Assembly (NCBI RefSeq): GCF_000430765.1
Contig: NZ_KE387241.1
Span: 81,617 to 145,616, forward strand
Direction of reading: 5' to 3'
DNA: 64,000 bases
From: Peribacillus kribbensis DSM 17871
GTDB taxonomy: Bacteria; Bacillota; Bacilli; Bacillales; DSM-1321
Shown: piece by piece, positions 15,934 to 25,502 of the stretch
How the letters are laid out: every line of letters starts with the position of its first letter
How positions within the stretch are numbered: position 1 is the stretch's first letter
The notes under the pieces: generated by a model
What the model was told of the DNA's origin: nothing
Databases searched by the model: none
Seen by the model: only the letters and a program-made list of their open reading frames with translations
Translations under genes and position numbers: made by a program

Positions 15934-17934
15934 TCAATATCCCAGCAGACGACCGATTTGATAGATGACAAGCGATACAATATAGGCAATGATCAGCGCA
16001 TATACAATGGAAAACCACGTCCATTTTGCCGATCTTGTTTCGTTTTTAATGACTGCAACCGTGGCCAGGCATGGCACGTACAGCAGTAAAAATGCCATGA
16101 AGCTGTAGGCTGACAGCGGAGTGAAATGATGTGCCATGATTCCCTGCAAAGTCGTTAAGTCAGGGGCTGCATAAATAATATTCATGGTGGAAACAACCAC
16201 TTCTTTGGCCAGGAAACCTGTCAGGAGGGCAGCACCTGCCTGCCAGCTGCCAAATCCGATTGGCTCGAACAGAGGGGCAAGTACTCCTCCAATCATCGCC
16301 AGGAAGCTTTTATCCATAGATACATTGAATCCAGCAGGACCCGCATAGCTTAAGAACCAAATGGCAACTGAGCCTCCAAAAATGAAGGTCCCGGCTTTCT
16401 TGATGAAGCCTTTCCCTTTTTCCCAGGTATTGCGGAGCAGCGACTGCCATTGCGGGAAACGGTAAGGCGGCAGCTCGATGACAAACATGGAGCTTTCATT
16501 TTTCAAAAGAGTGGATGAGAAAATCTTGGCCAGCAAGAGGGCAATGATAATTCCCAACAGATACAGGGACAGCACAATCAATGCCTGATTATGTGTGAAA
16601 AAAGCTCCTGCAAAGAGACTGTATACCGAAAGCCTTGCAGAGCAGGACATAAGCGGTGTCAGGATCACCGTCAAAAGCCTTTCCTTAGGCTGCTCGATTG
16701 TCCTAGCCGCCATGATTCCAGGCACATTGCAGCCGAAGCCGATAATCATCGGGATGAAGGCCTTTCCGTTCAGCCCTACACTTTCCAATACTTTATCCAT
16801 CACAAGCGCAATCCTGGCCATATAGCCGGAATCCTCAATGAAGGATATCAAGAAAAATAGAATCATAATCTGCGGAACAAACACCAGTACCCCGCCGACT
16901 CCTGCCACAATTCCCTGAAGGACCACCGCCTTGATAAAATCGGATGCCCCTGCTGAATTCAGCGCGGATCTTAGAAAGTCTGTTACCGTTCCCGTCAGAA
17001 AGCCGTCCAGCATATCTGACAAGGGGGTGCCCAGCCAGTCAAATGTCAATTTGAAAATTAAAAACATGAACAGAATGAAAATGGGAATTCCTAAATATTT
17101 ATTCGTAACAATGGTGTCAATCCGGTCCGACAGTGTATAGGAAGCTGATGCTTGGGTTTTGACTGCTGACGAAAGAATTTGATCAATATAAGCTGATTTA
17201 ACCGTCCTGATATAGTAAGGCAGTGATTTAGAAGCATGCTTCACCGCATTTTCGGCTTCTGAATAGATTTCTTGCAGCTGCCGATGGGAGATGTGTTTCT
17301 CCAGAAGCTCCTTAACAACCGTATTCCCCTCAAAGAATTGAAGGGCCAGCCATCTTGAAGGCGGAAATTTTTCGTCTTCAGGAAATAATCCGCTCAGCCT
17401 GTGTATGGAGGCTTCCAATTCAGGCCCATAATCCAAGATCAGCGGTTCAGAGCTGCCGTTCAATCCAGCAAGCATCCCTGAAAGCTCCCGGCAGCCCTTC
17501 CCTGTACGGGCAACAATGGGTTTTACCGAACAGCCAAGCTGTTCTGAGAGCTTTCTTTCATCAATCACGAGTCCTCTTCCCCGCGCGACATCAATCATAT
17601 TCAGGCCGATAATAATCGGCTTGCCGTACTCCAGCAGCTGAAGCGTTAAGTATAGGTTTCTTTTAATCTGTGAAGCGTCAATAATATTAAGTATGCTTGT
17701 GAATTCCTCATTCAATAGGAAATGGGTGGCTACTGCCTCATCATTCGAAAGTGGATTCAGCGAATAAATGCCGGGCAGATCAATGATCTTTCCCTCTTTG
17801 CTTTTCAATACGCCTACTTTCTTTTCAACCGTAACTCCGGACCAGTTTCCCACATACTCATATGAGCCCGTCAGTATATTGAACAAGGAAGTTTTACCGG
17901 TATTTGGGTTTCCAGCCAGCGCTACTTGAATCAT
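15934..17934 (-). CDS. feoB: Ferrous iron transporter FeoB
   Basis: 666 residues. The N-terminal G-protein domain has G1 GNPNTGKTS (8-16), G3 DLPGIYSL and G4 NMID, a helical insertion follows, and then a membrane domain with the paired gate motifs (IPMIIGFGCNVPGIMAARTI and, later, the ATVAVI region). It imports Fe2+ across the cytoplasmic membrane. Its start overlaps the feoA stop by four bases (ATGA). It is followed by the Cys-rich accessory gene. Confidence 0.95.
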   Translation of the reverse strand: MIQVALAGNPNTGKTSLFNILTGSYEYVGNWSGVTVEKKVGVLKSKEGKIIDLPGIYSLNPLSNDEAVATHFLLNEEFTSILNIIDASQIKRNLYLTLQLLEYGKPIIIGLNMIDVARGRGLVIDERKLSEQLGCSVKPIVARTGKGCRELSGMLAGLNGSSEPLILDYGPELEASIHRLSGLFPEDEKFPPSRWLALQFFEGNTVVKELLEKHISHRQLQEIYSEAENAVKHASKSLPYYIRTVKSAYIDQILSSAVKTQASASYTLSDRIDTIVTNKYLGIPIFILFMFLIFKLTFDWLGTPLSDMLDGFLTGTVTDFLRSALNSAGASDFIKAVVLQGIVAGVGGVLVFVPQIMILFFLISFIEDSGYMARIALVMDKVLESVGLNGKAFIPMIIGFGCNVPGIMAARTIEQPKERLLTVILTPLMSCSARLSVYSLFAGAFFTHNQALIVLSLYLLGIIIALLLAKIFSSTLLKNESSMFVIELPPYRFPQWQSLLRNTWEKGKGFIKKAGTFIFGGSVAIWFLSYAGPAGFNVSMDKSFLAMIGGVLAPLFEPIGFGSWQAGAALLTGFLAKEVVVSTMNIIYAAPDLTTLQGIMAHHFTPLSAYSFMAFLLLYVPCLATVAVIKNETRSAKWTWFSIVYALIIAYIVSLVIYQIGRLLGY

Positions 17935-18158
17935 GATACTTCAACCTGAATCAGCTTTGCTTCCTTTCGGCGGATGCCGATGGACTGGCCCCCGGCTTCA
18001 AGAGCAAACGGACCTCCAAATGGAAGTATGCGCTTTATTGAGATTTCCGTTCCTTCTATAACACCAAGGTCTAAAAGACGTCTTTTTACAAGAACATTCA
18101 CTTTTTCGATATCGAGTATCTTTGCTCTGCCTCCAGGCTGCAGCTCCGTCAGTACCAT
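17931..18158 (-). CDS. feoA: FeoA, SH3-like FeoB partner
   Basis: 75 residues with the SH3-like FeoA fold (LTELQPGGRAKI.. and ..LLDLGVIEGTEISIKRILPFGGP). It is a cytosolic protein that supports FeoB. I prefer the ATG at 18158, placed after GGGGTGG, to the GTG three codons earlier, which overlaps that ribosome-binding site. First gene of the operon, with two Fur boxes upstream. Confidence 0.92.
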   Translation of the reverse strand: MVLTELQPGGRAKILDIEKVNVLVKRRLLDLGVIEGTEISIKRILPFGGPFALEAGGQSIGIRRKEAKLIQVEVS

Positions 18159-18229
18159 TGATTCCACCCCAATTTCATATCAGCTGTTTATATCCATAAA
18201 CCTCAACAACAGAGATTTCTAAACGACAA

Positions 18230-18280
18230 TGATAATTATTATCAGTGATCTTATTTTCTATTATATGAGATTCATTCTCA
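18230..18280 (-). promoter_or_regulatory. Two Fur boxes of the feo operon
   Basis: TGATAATTATTATCA (18230-18244) is a perfect 7-1-7 Fur box. TGAGATTCATTCTCA (18266-18280) is a second one with a single mismatch. Both lie 70-125 bp upstream of feoA and predict repression by Fe-Fur. Confidence 0.85.
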
Positions 18281-18344
18281 TTAGTAAATAGATTTACTGC
18301 TGCGGCCTTAAAAAATCTTGCATCCTCATATGGGCAATAAGAAC

Positions 18345-18371
18345 AAAAGACACCCTGGCAGGGTGTCTTTT
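18345..18371. terminator. Bidirectional hairpin upstream of feoA
   Basis: Perfect 13-bp arms AAAAGACACCCTG and CAGGGTGTCTTTT around one base, with T-runs in both directions. It insulates feo from gabD. Confidence 0.65.
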
Positions 18372-18490
18372 GTCAATCTTATCATAATTCAGTTTAGGCC
18401 CTGATCGTCCTCCGACGTTTCATTAAAATGTAAACAGCATGGAATTAGATGAGCGCCGCTCCAACACTAAAGCAGTCCCCGAAGAAAATA

Positions 18491-18567
18491 AAGAGGCAGT
18501 CCCTGCAGGAGACCGGCATGCTGCGTTTAGAACCGATGCCTGACTTCCTGTTTTGGGACAGCCTCTT
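18491..18567 (-). terminator. gabD terminator, large-loop type
   Basis: Outer stem AAGAGGCAGTCCC / GGGACAGCCTCTT (one mismatch) with an inner GGCAT/ATGCC stem, followed by TTTATTTTC on the minus strand. Similar GAGGCTGTC-type large-loop hairpins recur at 23611, 30865 and 56232. Confidence 0.6.
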
Positions 18568-18575
18568 TCTTTCCC

Positions 18576-19961
18576 TTAAATTCCCATAGAAATGTATTTT
18601 ACTTCAAGATACTCTTCCATACCAAAGTGTCCGCCCTCGCGGCCCAGTCCGCTCTGCTTAAAGCCTCCAAAAGGCGCCTGTGCTACAGACGGCAGACCGT
18701 CATTCAGACCTACAATTCCATATTCCAGTCCCTCTGAGATGGCAAAGGCCTGGCTGAGGTTTTGGGTGAATACATAGGCAGCTAGTCCATAGATGGTATT
18801 GTTCGCTCTTTCAATGGCCTCCTCCGCTGTTTTGAAGGTGGCAATCGGTGCGAACGGGCCGAAGGTTTCCTCATTCATGCAGAGCATTTCGTCCGTGGCC
18901 CCTGTAAGAACAGTGGGTTCGACAAAATAGCCTGAACCGCCCTCTTCGGGATTCCCGCTTCCCAATACCAGCTTTCCTCCCTTTTCGAGTGCATCGTTTA
19001 TATGGCGTCTTACTTTCTCGACCGCATTTTCATCAATTAACGGACCAATTTCCACGCCATCCTCCATTCCATTGCCAACTTTCAGCTTAGCGACCGCATC
19101 GGTAAACTTGCGGCTGAACTCCTCCGCAATTCCTTCCTGTACATAAATCCGGTTCGCACAAACACAGGTCTGCCCGGCATTCCTGAATTTGGAGGCAATC
19201 AAGCCCGCAACAGCGGCATCCATATCCGCATCTTCCATGATGATAAAGGGTGCGTGGCCGCCAAGCTCCAGCGATAATTTTTTGACCGTATCAGCCGCTT
19301 TTTTCATCAGGATCTTCCCAACCTCGGTCGAGCCTGTGAAGGAAATTTTCCGTACTCTTTCATCCTCCATCCATGCATCGCCTATTTCAGAAGCGCTTCC
19401 TGTCACAATCTGAAGGACCCCTTTTGGAATTCCTGCTTCGTACGCAAGCTCTGCCATCCGAATGGCAGTCAATGGAGTCTGCTCGGCAGGCTTTACCACC
19501 GCTGTGCAGCCGGATGCAAGTGCCGGGCCCACCTTCCTAGTGATCATGGCAGCAGGAAAATTCCATGGAGTAATGGCTGCTATGACGCCTACCGGCTGTT
19601 TCTGGACCAGAATTCTCTTATTAGGATGGGAAGCAGGTATGGTCTGGCCATAGATCCGTTTCCCCTCTTCCGCATACCAGGAAATAAAGCTGTTTGCGTA
19701 GGAAACCTCTCCAATCGCTTCCTTAAGAGGCTTCCCTTGCTCCTTTGTCATGATTTCTCCAATCTCCTGCTTATGCTCTTCAATCAAATCATGCCATTTC
19801 ATCAGTAAACTGCTGCGCTCATCCGCAGTCTTCTTCGACCAGCTTTTAAATGCCTCCGCTGCAGCATCTACTGCAGCCCTCGCTTCCGCTCTGCCTCCAT
19901 TCGGCACTGAAGCAATCACCTCAAGCGTAGCCGGATTCACAATATCGATCACTGAACTCAT
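18576..19961 (-). CDS. gabD: Succinate-semialdehyde dehydrogenase (NAD(P)+)
   Basis: 461-residue aldehyde dehydrogenase. It has TPWNFPAAMITRKVGPAL, the cofactor-site FTGSTEVGK, the general base Glu in ELGGHAPFII, the catalytic Cys in GQTCVCANRIYV, and MNEETFGPFAPI. Length and motifs fit the GabD class, which oxidises succinic semialdehyde to succinate in GABA breakdown; closely related semialdehydes are possible. Start at the ATG seven bases after AGGAG. No gabT is adjacent. Confidence 0.88.
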   Translation of the reverse strand: MSSVIDIVNPATLEVIASVPNGGRAEARAAVDAAAEAFKSWSKKTADERSSLLMKWHDLIEEHKQEIGEIMTKEQGKPLKEAIGEVSYANSFISWYAEEGKRIYGQTIPASHPNKRILVQKQPVGVIAAITPWNFPAAMITRKVGPALASGCTAVVKPAEQTPLTAIRMAELAYEAGIPKGVLQIVTGSASEIGDAWMEDERVRKISFTGSTEVGKILMKKAADTVKKLSLELGGHAPFIIMEDADMDAAVAGLIASKFRNAGQTCVCANRIYVQEGIAEEFSRKFTDAVAKLKVGNGMEDGVEIGPLIDENAVEKVRRHINDALEKGGKLVLGSGNPEEGGSGYFVEPTVLTGATDEMLCMNEETFGPFAPIATFKTAEEAIERANNTIYGLAAYVFTQNLSQAFAISEGLEYGIVGLNDGLPSVAQAPFGGFKQSGLGREGGHFGMEEYLEVKYISMGI

Positions 19962-20090
19962 ACGGCATCTCCTCTCTTTATTGGGGGGTCTGACCCCACT
20001 TCCCAAATTATTTCCAGCTGACAAACTCTTTATTTCTTATTTCTAAGATAACGCAATCTGTGTGCTGATAAAAATAATTGGCTTAGGAGT

Positions 20091-20708
20091 TTAGAATCCC
20101 GACGTCCTGCTCTTTTGCACGGAGGGCTGATATCGTCTCATCGGTCTTGCGTTAATAATTTCTTTAAGATAGGTGGTGCCGTCCGGATTGGTCTGCTTCA
20201 GGAGCTCCATTAAATATGTAATATCGTCAAGCGCCCTGTGTGTCTGGTGGTCTGTGATCCCATGCGCCTGCAGAAGGGTGAGGAGCTTACTGTCCGGAAA
20301 TCCATATTTCTTCCAGGGTACACTTCTCATCGTACAGAACCACTTCAGCTCATTCACTTCCGGATACATTCTGTACAAGAAGCTTCTGTCAAAGGAGGCA
20401 TTATGGGCAAAAACTGTTTCAGCCCTCTCGAAATATTGTTTGATTTTCGGTTCATAAAAGGTTTTCCCTTCCACCATCTCATAAGGAATCCCATGCACCC
20501 GGAAGGCATTGCCGTAATTCCTCCTGGCAGAGAAAGACAGCGGTTCCCTTAAGAAAGAATCCTTCTCGATAATTTCAAGCACTTCTCCTGTTTCCTCATG
20601 GTAGGAAAAAAGCTTCAGCGCAAGCTCAATGATTTCATCCCGGTCTGGACCAAGCCCGGTTGTCTCTACATCGACCACGAGACCCAGCTTCTGTTCTTTA
20701 TTCAACAT
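20091..20708 (-). CDS. DnaQ-like 3'-5' exonuclease
   Basis: 205 residues with the three DEDDh exonuclease motifs: VVDVETTGLG (ExoI), AHNASFDRSFL (ExoII) and HRALDDITYL (ExoIII, His and Asp). No polymerase or helicase domain is attached, so it is a stand-alone epsilon-like or oligoribonuclease-like enzyme rather than PolC. The ATG at 20708 sits eight bases after AAAGGA; the ATG three codons upstream overlaps that site. Confidence 0.85.
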   Translation of the reverse strand: MLNKEQKLGLVVDVETTGLGPDRDEIIELALKLFSYHEETGEVLEIIEKDSFLREPLSFSARRNYGNAFRVHGIPYEMVEGKTFYEPKIKQYFERAETVFAHNASFDRSFLYRMYPEVNELKWFCTMRSVPWKKYGFPDSKLLTLLQAHGITDHQTHRALDDITYLMELLKQTNPDGTTYLKEIINARPMRRYQPSVQKSRTSGF

Positions 20709-20912
20709 GCTGCACATCCTTTAACAGATTTATTTCTTAGTAGTATTGTAAACTTCCTTTTCTGCCAATTATATAAAAACCGGCTATTTCCATAAACTGA
20801 TTTGCCTTCTGTACGTTGAACCTCATAAGCGCTCTCCCGCTATACGGATGGATACTACTGAAGAAAACCATGCTAGAATAGTACTGAAGAAATATTTAGG
20901 AGGCTGACTTTG

Positions 20913-22328
20913 ATGAACTGGCAGGAAAAAATGAACGAAAAGCAGGACAGTCTTTTATCGGATTTAATATCCCTTCTCCGTATTAAGAGTGTGAAGGATC
21001 CAGGGAGTTCTTCTGCTTCAGCCCCTATGGGGGAACGGGTTGCAGAAGCCTTGGAATTTATGCTGGGCAAGGCCAGAAAAGATGGCTTCAGGACCAAAAA
21101 TATTGAGGGCTACGCAGGGTATGCTGAAATGGGGCCGGAGGATGCAGAGGGCTATATTGCAGTTCTGTGCCATGTGGATGTAGTCCCGGCCTCAGCTGGA
21201 TGGACTTCTCCTCCTTTCGAGCCTGAAATCCGTGAAGGAAAGCTCTTTGGAAGGGGTGCCATCGATGACAAAGGACCGACTATGGCCGCTTATTATGCGT
21301 TCAGCCTTCTAAAAGAACTGGGACTCCCCTTAAAGCATAGAGTGAGGATTATTTTTGGTACAGATGAAGAAAGCGGCATGAGCTGTATGGCTAAATATTT
21401 GGAAACAGAGCCCCACCCCATCACAGGATTTGCCCCTGATGCCGATTTCCCCATCATCTATGCCGAAAAAGGACAGGTCAATCTGCAGCTCGATTATCAA
21501 AAGGAAGATACTTCCGCTATAGCTGGAGACATCCAGGTCCTATCCTTTCAGTCAGGAGAACGGGCTAACGTGGTGCCAGACTCTGCAGAGGCTGTGCTTT
21601 TTGGACAAGGCCTTTCAGATGCCGCAGAACGCTTCAAGTCTTATTGCAGAAAACAGAAACTTGAAGGCAGCAGCTCTATTGACCAAGATCAGCTGACCCT
21701 GAACGTAAAAGGACAATCAGCGCATGCCATGGAGCCGGAAAAAGGAATTAATGCGGCAGCCCATCTTGCCTCCTTCCTGTCCTCCGAAAAGCTGGACAGC
21801 CGCGGCCAGGGTTATATGGAGTTTATCGCCGGACACCTGGCAGGCGATCATTATGGAAAAGGACTATCGATCGATTTCAGCGATGAAATCACCGGCCCGC
21901 TTACAGTGAATCCCGGAATCTTCAGATATGGGACCGAGGAGGCATTCATCCATTTAAATATCCGCTGCCCGGTTAAAACTCCCTACGAGGAGATGCACCA
22001 AAACTTAGAGGAAACAGCCCGCACTCATGGATTCAGAATCAGCGGCCTGCGTGAAAGACTTCCGCATCATGTAGACAAGAACCATCCGTTGATCAAAACC
22101 CTCCAGAGAGTCTACTTGGAGGAAACTGGACTCGAGCCCAGTCTGCTGACAACAGGCGGAAATACATATGCACGGATGATTAACAATGGCGTCGCTTTCG
22201 GTGCGCTCTTTCCAGGCCGTGAGGACAAGGCCCATCAAAAGGATGAATATATCATCATAGAGGACCTATTAAAGGCCGCTGCCATTTATGTCCGCGCCAT
22301 CCACGAACTCGCCAATCTGGACTATTAA
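20913..22328 (+). CDS. pepV: M20 dipeptidase PepV
   Basis: 471 residues, beginning MNWQEKM like B. subtilis YtjP/PepV. Metal ligands are visible in VLCHVDVVPA (His/Asp), GRGAIDDKGP (bridging Asp) and GTDEESG (catalytic Glu-Glu). It cleaves dipeptides in the cytoplasm. AGGAGG precedes both a TTG and this ATG; the ATG fits the family's N-terminus. Monocistronic, ending in a terminator. Confidence 0.9.
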   Translation: MNWQEKMNEKQDSLLSDLISLLRIKSVKDPGSSSASAPMGERVAEALEFMLGKARKDGFRTKNIEGYAGYAEMGPEDAEGYIAVLCHVDVVPASAGWTSPPFEPEIREGKLFGRGAIDDKGPTMAAYYAFSLLKELGLPLKHRVRIIFGTDEESGMSCMAKYLETEPHPITGFAPDADFPIIYAEKGQVNLQLDYQKEDTSAIAGDIQVLSFQSGERANVVPDSAEAVLFGQGLSDAAERFKSYCRKQKLEGSSSIDQDQLTLNVKGQSAHAMEPEKGINAAAHLASFLSSEKLDSRGQGYMEFIAGHLAGDHYGKGLSIDFSDEITGPLTVNPGIFRYGTEEAFIHLNIRCPVKTPYEEMHQNLEETARTHGFRISGLRERLPHHVDKNHPLIKTLQRVYLEETGLEPSLLTTGGNTYARMINNGVAFGALFPGREDKAHQKDEYIIIEDLLKAAAIYVRAIHELANLDY

Positions 22329-22340
22329 CCTATTCCGAAG

Positions 22341-22369
22341 GGCTGTCTCACAGGAGGCAGCCTTTTTTT
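22341..22369 (+). terminator. pepV terminator
   Basis: GGCTGTCTC..GAGGCAGCC stem followed by seven T. Confidence 0.75.
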
Positions 22370-22494
22370 GCTTGGCAAGGAAAAGCTGCGTCCAAAAAAT
22401 TTACAAAATAGCCTCTGGATTTATATAAAATCCCTGCTATAATATCAATGTAAACCTGATCTTTACATTAAAAATCATTTAAAAGGTGGGACTC

Positions 22495-22683
22495 ATGGGA
22501 AAGTCTTCTTCCAGATTTATCATCCAGGCTACAGGGAAAGGCGGGGAAACATACTACACGTCCTGCCAGTGCAAAAACGAGTTGAAGAAATGGATGGCCG
22601 ATCATCAGGATAAATTGCTGCTGAATGAAGTAAGAGTTACGGATAATAGGAAGAACCCTTTACTGAAGCTGTTCTCCTTTTAA
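22495..22683 (+). CDS. Small hypothetical protein (62 aa)
   Basis: Begins MGKSSSRFIIQATGKGGET with two Cys (SCQCKN) and a basic C-terminus. AAAGGTGG lies directly upstream, and a terminator follows at 22750. It has its own promoter region and looks like a conserved small Bacillus protein, but I cannot name the family. No membrane segment. Confidence 0.6.
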   Translation: MGKSSSRFIIQATGKGGETYYTSCQCKNELKKWMADHQDKLLLNEVRVTDNRKNPLLKLFSF

Positions 22684-22749
22684 GAGATGTTATGCACGGA
22701 ATATTCACAGATGTTTTTCATCTAACATAGATTTGGATTCTTATTTTGC

Positions 22750-22776
22750 AGCCGTTCGTATAGAACGGCTTTTTTT
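22750..22776 (+). terminator. Terminator
   Basis: AGCCGTTC-gtata-GAACGGCT followed by six to seven T. Confidence 0.85.
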
Positions 22777-22879
22777 CATATCTTTTATGAAGCAAAAGCA
22801 TGCATCCTAGGCATTTTCCATGAAATTTTCTATCAAAAAAGGGTATATTATGATGGAGAAAACTAGAAGGAGTGATTGA

Positions 22880-23596
22880 ATGATTTCCTTAAAGGGAAAG
22901 AATGCCCTCATCACTGGGGGAGGCCGAGGCATAGGGCGTGCCTGCGCACTGGCTTTAGCGGCTGAAGGAGTCAACATTGGCTTGATGGGCCTAAATTTAT
23001 CAAATCTTGAAAAAGTGACTGAAGAGCTCGAGCAATATGACGTCACTGTATCTGCTGCCAGAGGAGATGTTTCTGATCTAGAGTCTGCCAGGAATGCAGT
23101 TGAGCATATCGTTTCGGACCTGGGATCAGTTGATATTCTGATCAATAATGCCGGCATCGCAAAGTTTGGGGGCTTCCTTGATCTCGATCCTGAGGAATGG
23201 GAAAAGATCATTTCCGTTAATTTAATGGGAGTTTACAATGTGACAAGGGCCGCGCTGCCTGGAATGATTGAGCAAAAGTCCGGCGATATCATCAATATTT
23301 CTTCCTCAGCGGGTCAAAGGGGAGCACCCGCAACCAGCGCCTACAGCGCCTCTAAATTTGCTGTACTCGGTTTAACGGAATCTCTGGCTCTTGAAGTCAG
23401 AAAACATAATATCCGGGTGAGCGCCCTTGCTCCGAGCACCGTGGCTACCGACCTTGCCATTGAAACGAATTTAACCGATGGAAATCCCGAAAAAGTCATG
23501 CAGCCGGAAGACCTGGCAGAATTCATTGTTTCCCAGCTAAAGCTGCATCCAAGGGTATTTGTTAAAACAGCGGGGCTTTGGTCAACAAACCCTTAA
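22880..23596 (+). CDS. SDR-family 3-ketoacyl-ACP reductase-like enzyme
   Basis: 238 residues. Rossmann GGGRGIGR (13-20), NNAG (~89), catalytic Ser in INISSSAGQ and YSASK (Tyr/Lys). It matches FabG-like reductases of about 238 residues that Bacillus carries in addition to the fatty-acid operon fabG. The true substrate is not deducible. The ATG follows AAGGAGTGATTGA. It stands alone. Confidence 0.85.
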   Translation: MISLKGKNALITGGGRGIGRACALALAAEGVNIGLMGLNLSNLEKVTEELEQYDVTVSAARGDVSDLESARNAVEHIVSDLGSVDILINNAGIAKFGGFLDLDPEEWEKIISVNLMGVYNVTRAALPGMIEQKSGDIINISSSAGQRGAPATSAYSASKFAVLGLTESLALEVRKHNIRVSALAPSTVATDLAIETNLTDGNPEKVMQPEDLAEFIVSQLKLHPRVFVKTAGLWSTNP

Positions 23597-23610
23597 ATTC
23601 CCGCCATGAA

Positions 23611-23657
23611 GAAGCTGTCTCAGAAAGCGTTCCGCTTTGTATGAGGCAGCTTCTTTT
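23611..23657 (+). terminator. SDR gene terminator, large-loop type
   Basis: GAAGCTGTCTCA / TGAGGCAGCTTC (one mismatch) around an inner AAAGC/GCTTT stem, with TTTT following. Confidence 0.65.
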
Positions 23658-23767
23658 GCTTTGTTTTTTTAAAGAGAAACTAGTATTTACACACAATTTT
23701 CATAGAAGTAGTTTCAGCCCTTTCCTTCTTCCTTTTAACTACATATCTTGTAGTGTAGTTAAAAAAT

Positions 23768-23998
23768 TTGAAGGGCCAACAAATTGCAAAATTAAACGGG
23801 TTTAATTATGGGTATGGAGATTATCAGCCTGATGGCCACAGAAAAATGGAAATGGAACATGCTTATGATTCAAGCAAGGGAAAGCGCAAAAAAGACTTCC
23901 AAGAAAAAATCATAAGTCATGTAACAGTAATTAAAATTTACTGTGGCGGTAAAAAGAACAAGAAGAAAGAAAAGAAATGCCGTCACTATGACTATTAA
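23768..23998 (+). CDS. Possible small basic protein, low confidence
   Basis: 76-codon frame from a TTG without a clear ribosome-binding site. It contains NYGYGDYQPDGHRKMEMEH and a lysine-rich tail ending KKCRHYDY. The Tyr/Gly/Lys/His-rich mix recalls small spore-coat proteins, but I know no homolog and the start is weak. It could be a chance frame in an AT-rich gap. Confidence 0.25.
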   Translation: MKGQQIAKLNGFNYGYGDYQPDGHRKMEMEHAYDSSKGKRKKDFQEKIISHVTVIKIYCGGKKNKKKEKKCRHYDY

Positions 23999-24340
23999 AA
24001 ATATAAGGTTTCCTTTAGGGACAAGCATCTCCAGGAATAAGCATTCTCTTGCTGGACATGGCTTTGACTCCTCAATATTTTCAGAGTCTATTCTATTGCT
24101 GGAAGCAAATTCTTTCTATTTATGATATAAGTGAGAATATAGGCTGAACCAGGCTTTAGGATTCGGTTTAACGTTTGCTAAAACGAAGCTTTCATTCAAC
24201 TTTTCCCGGCTGCTTTACTTCCTCATCATCCAGAGAATATCCGGCACCGTCAGAGGACTGGCTTACATACCAGACCGAAGCACTTTTAGATTCTTGGGCA
24301 TATAATAAAAAAAGAGTGTGTGAATTCCTTAAACCACATG
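23999..24340. other. Intergenic DNA before the salvage operon
   Basis: No supported gene, RNA or strong hairpin. The right end must hold the promoter of the 24359-27457 operon, which I cannot place with confidence. Confidence 0.4.
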
Positions 24341-24358
24341 AAAAACTGAGGTGTTATC

Positions 24359-25492
24359 TTGGACCCCCTATCTTTTATCGACAAAAGTGTAAAACAGATT
24401 TACAAAACTTATGAAGAGCTTCACCGACTGGCTGAGCCGAGCTGGCAGGAAAAACAAACTTCTGCATACATAGCAAACGAGCTGAGAAATGCCGGCATTG
24501 CTTTTAAAACATTTGACAGCCACTATGGAATTGCAGCTGAAATCCCCGGTACAATGAAGGAAGCTGTCATACTCAGGGCGGACTTGGATGCCCTTGTTCA
24601 AGAGGTGGATGGCAGAGTGCGGCCCAACCATTCCTGCGGGCATGATGCGCACAGCACCATGGTGCTCTATACAGCTCTGGCAATTGCAAAAAGCGGCGTC
24701 AAACCCAGGCATACTCTCCGTTTTATCTTCCAGCCTGCAGAAGAAAAAGGAGAAGGCGCCTTAAAGATGATGTCAGAAGGAGTTCTAAAGGATGCGGAAT
24801 ATCTCTTCGGGCTCCATCTCCGGCCTTCTTTCGAAGTGCCCTTTAATCAAGCTTCACCTGTCATCATCCACAGCTCTTCAGGCACGATCAAAGGAAGAAT
24901 TAAAGGGAGGCAGGCACACGCAGCAAGGCCGGATGACGGCATTAATGCCATCGAAGCCGCTGCCCTTCTTGTCCATAAATTAAAGCAGGTCACAATTGAT
25001 ACCAAAGCATCCTACTCAATCAAGATGACCCAGCTCCAAACCTCTAATAATGCAAGCAATGTCATTCCCGAGACAGCGGATTTCTCGCTTGATGCCCGCG
25101 CTCAGGAAAACAGGGTCATGACAGAGCTTAAGCGGCTTGCCCATCTTGTCATGGACGAGGTATCAGCCGAAACAGGAACCGAGATTTCCTGTACACTGGA
25201 AGAGTTTGTACCAGCTGCCCAGCCGAATAAGGACGCTATGAAAATAGCTGAAACCGCCATAAAAGATGTGCTTGGAGAAGAAAACTTCCTTCCCGTCTGC
25301 ATTTCTCCAGGCGGAGAGGACTTTCACTTTTACACACTGGAAAACCCAGGAATTAACGCTACCATGGTGGGACTTGGCTGCGGCCTGGCCCCCGGGCTGC
25401 ATCACCCAAAAATGAGCTTTCGGAAGGAAGCCTTGATTTACGGATGCAAGATTCTGATAAAAACCGTGCTGCTTGCCTCGGAAAAGGAGTGA
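24359..25492 (+). CDS. M20 aminoacylase (candidate N-succinyl-L-amino acid desuccinylase)
   Basis: 377 residues of the M20D amidohydrolase type: LRADLDALVQE, HSCGHDAHSTM (metal Cys/His/Asp), FQPAEEKGEG (catalytic Glu-Glu), the dimerisation domain at about 175-290, and a late metal His in GLHHPKMSF. TTG start five bases after GAGGTG. First gene of a three-gene operon with a GNAT and a MenC-type racemase. In Geobacillus kaustophilus the equivalent trio converts D- to L-amino acids by N-succinylation, racemisation and desuccinylation; I infer the same role. Confidence 0.85.
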   Translation: MDPLSFIDKSVKQIYKTYEELHRLAEPSWQEKQTSAYIANELRNAGIAFKTFDSHYGIAAEIPGTMKEAVILRADLDALVQEVDGRVRPNHSCGHDAHSTMVLYTALAIAKSGVKPRHTLRFIFQPAEEKGEGALKMMSEGVLKDAEYLFGLHLRPSFEVPFNQASPVIIHSSSGTIKGRIKGRQAHAARPDDGINAIEAAALLVHKLKQVTIDTKASYSIKMTQLQTSNNASNVIPETADFSLDARAQENRVMTELKRLAHLVMDEVSAETGTEISCTLEEFVPAAQPNKDAMKIAETAIKDVLGEENFLPVCISPGGEDFHFYTLENPGINATMVGLGCGLAPGLHHPKMSFRKEALIYGCKILIKTVLLASEKE

Positions 25493-25502
25493 TGTTCTGA
25501 TC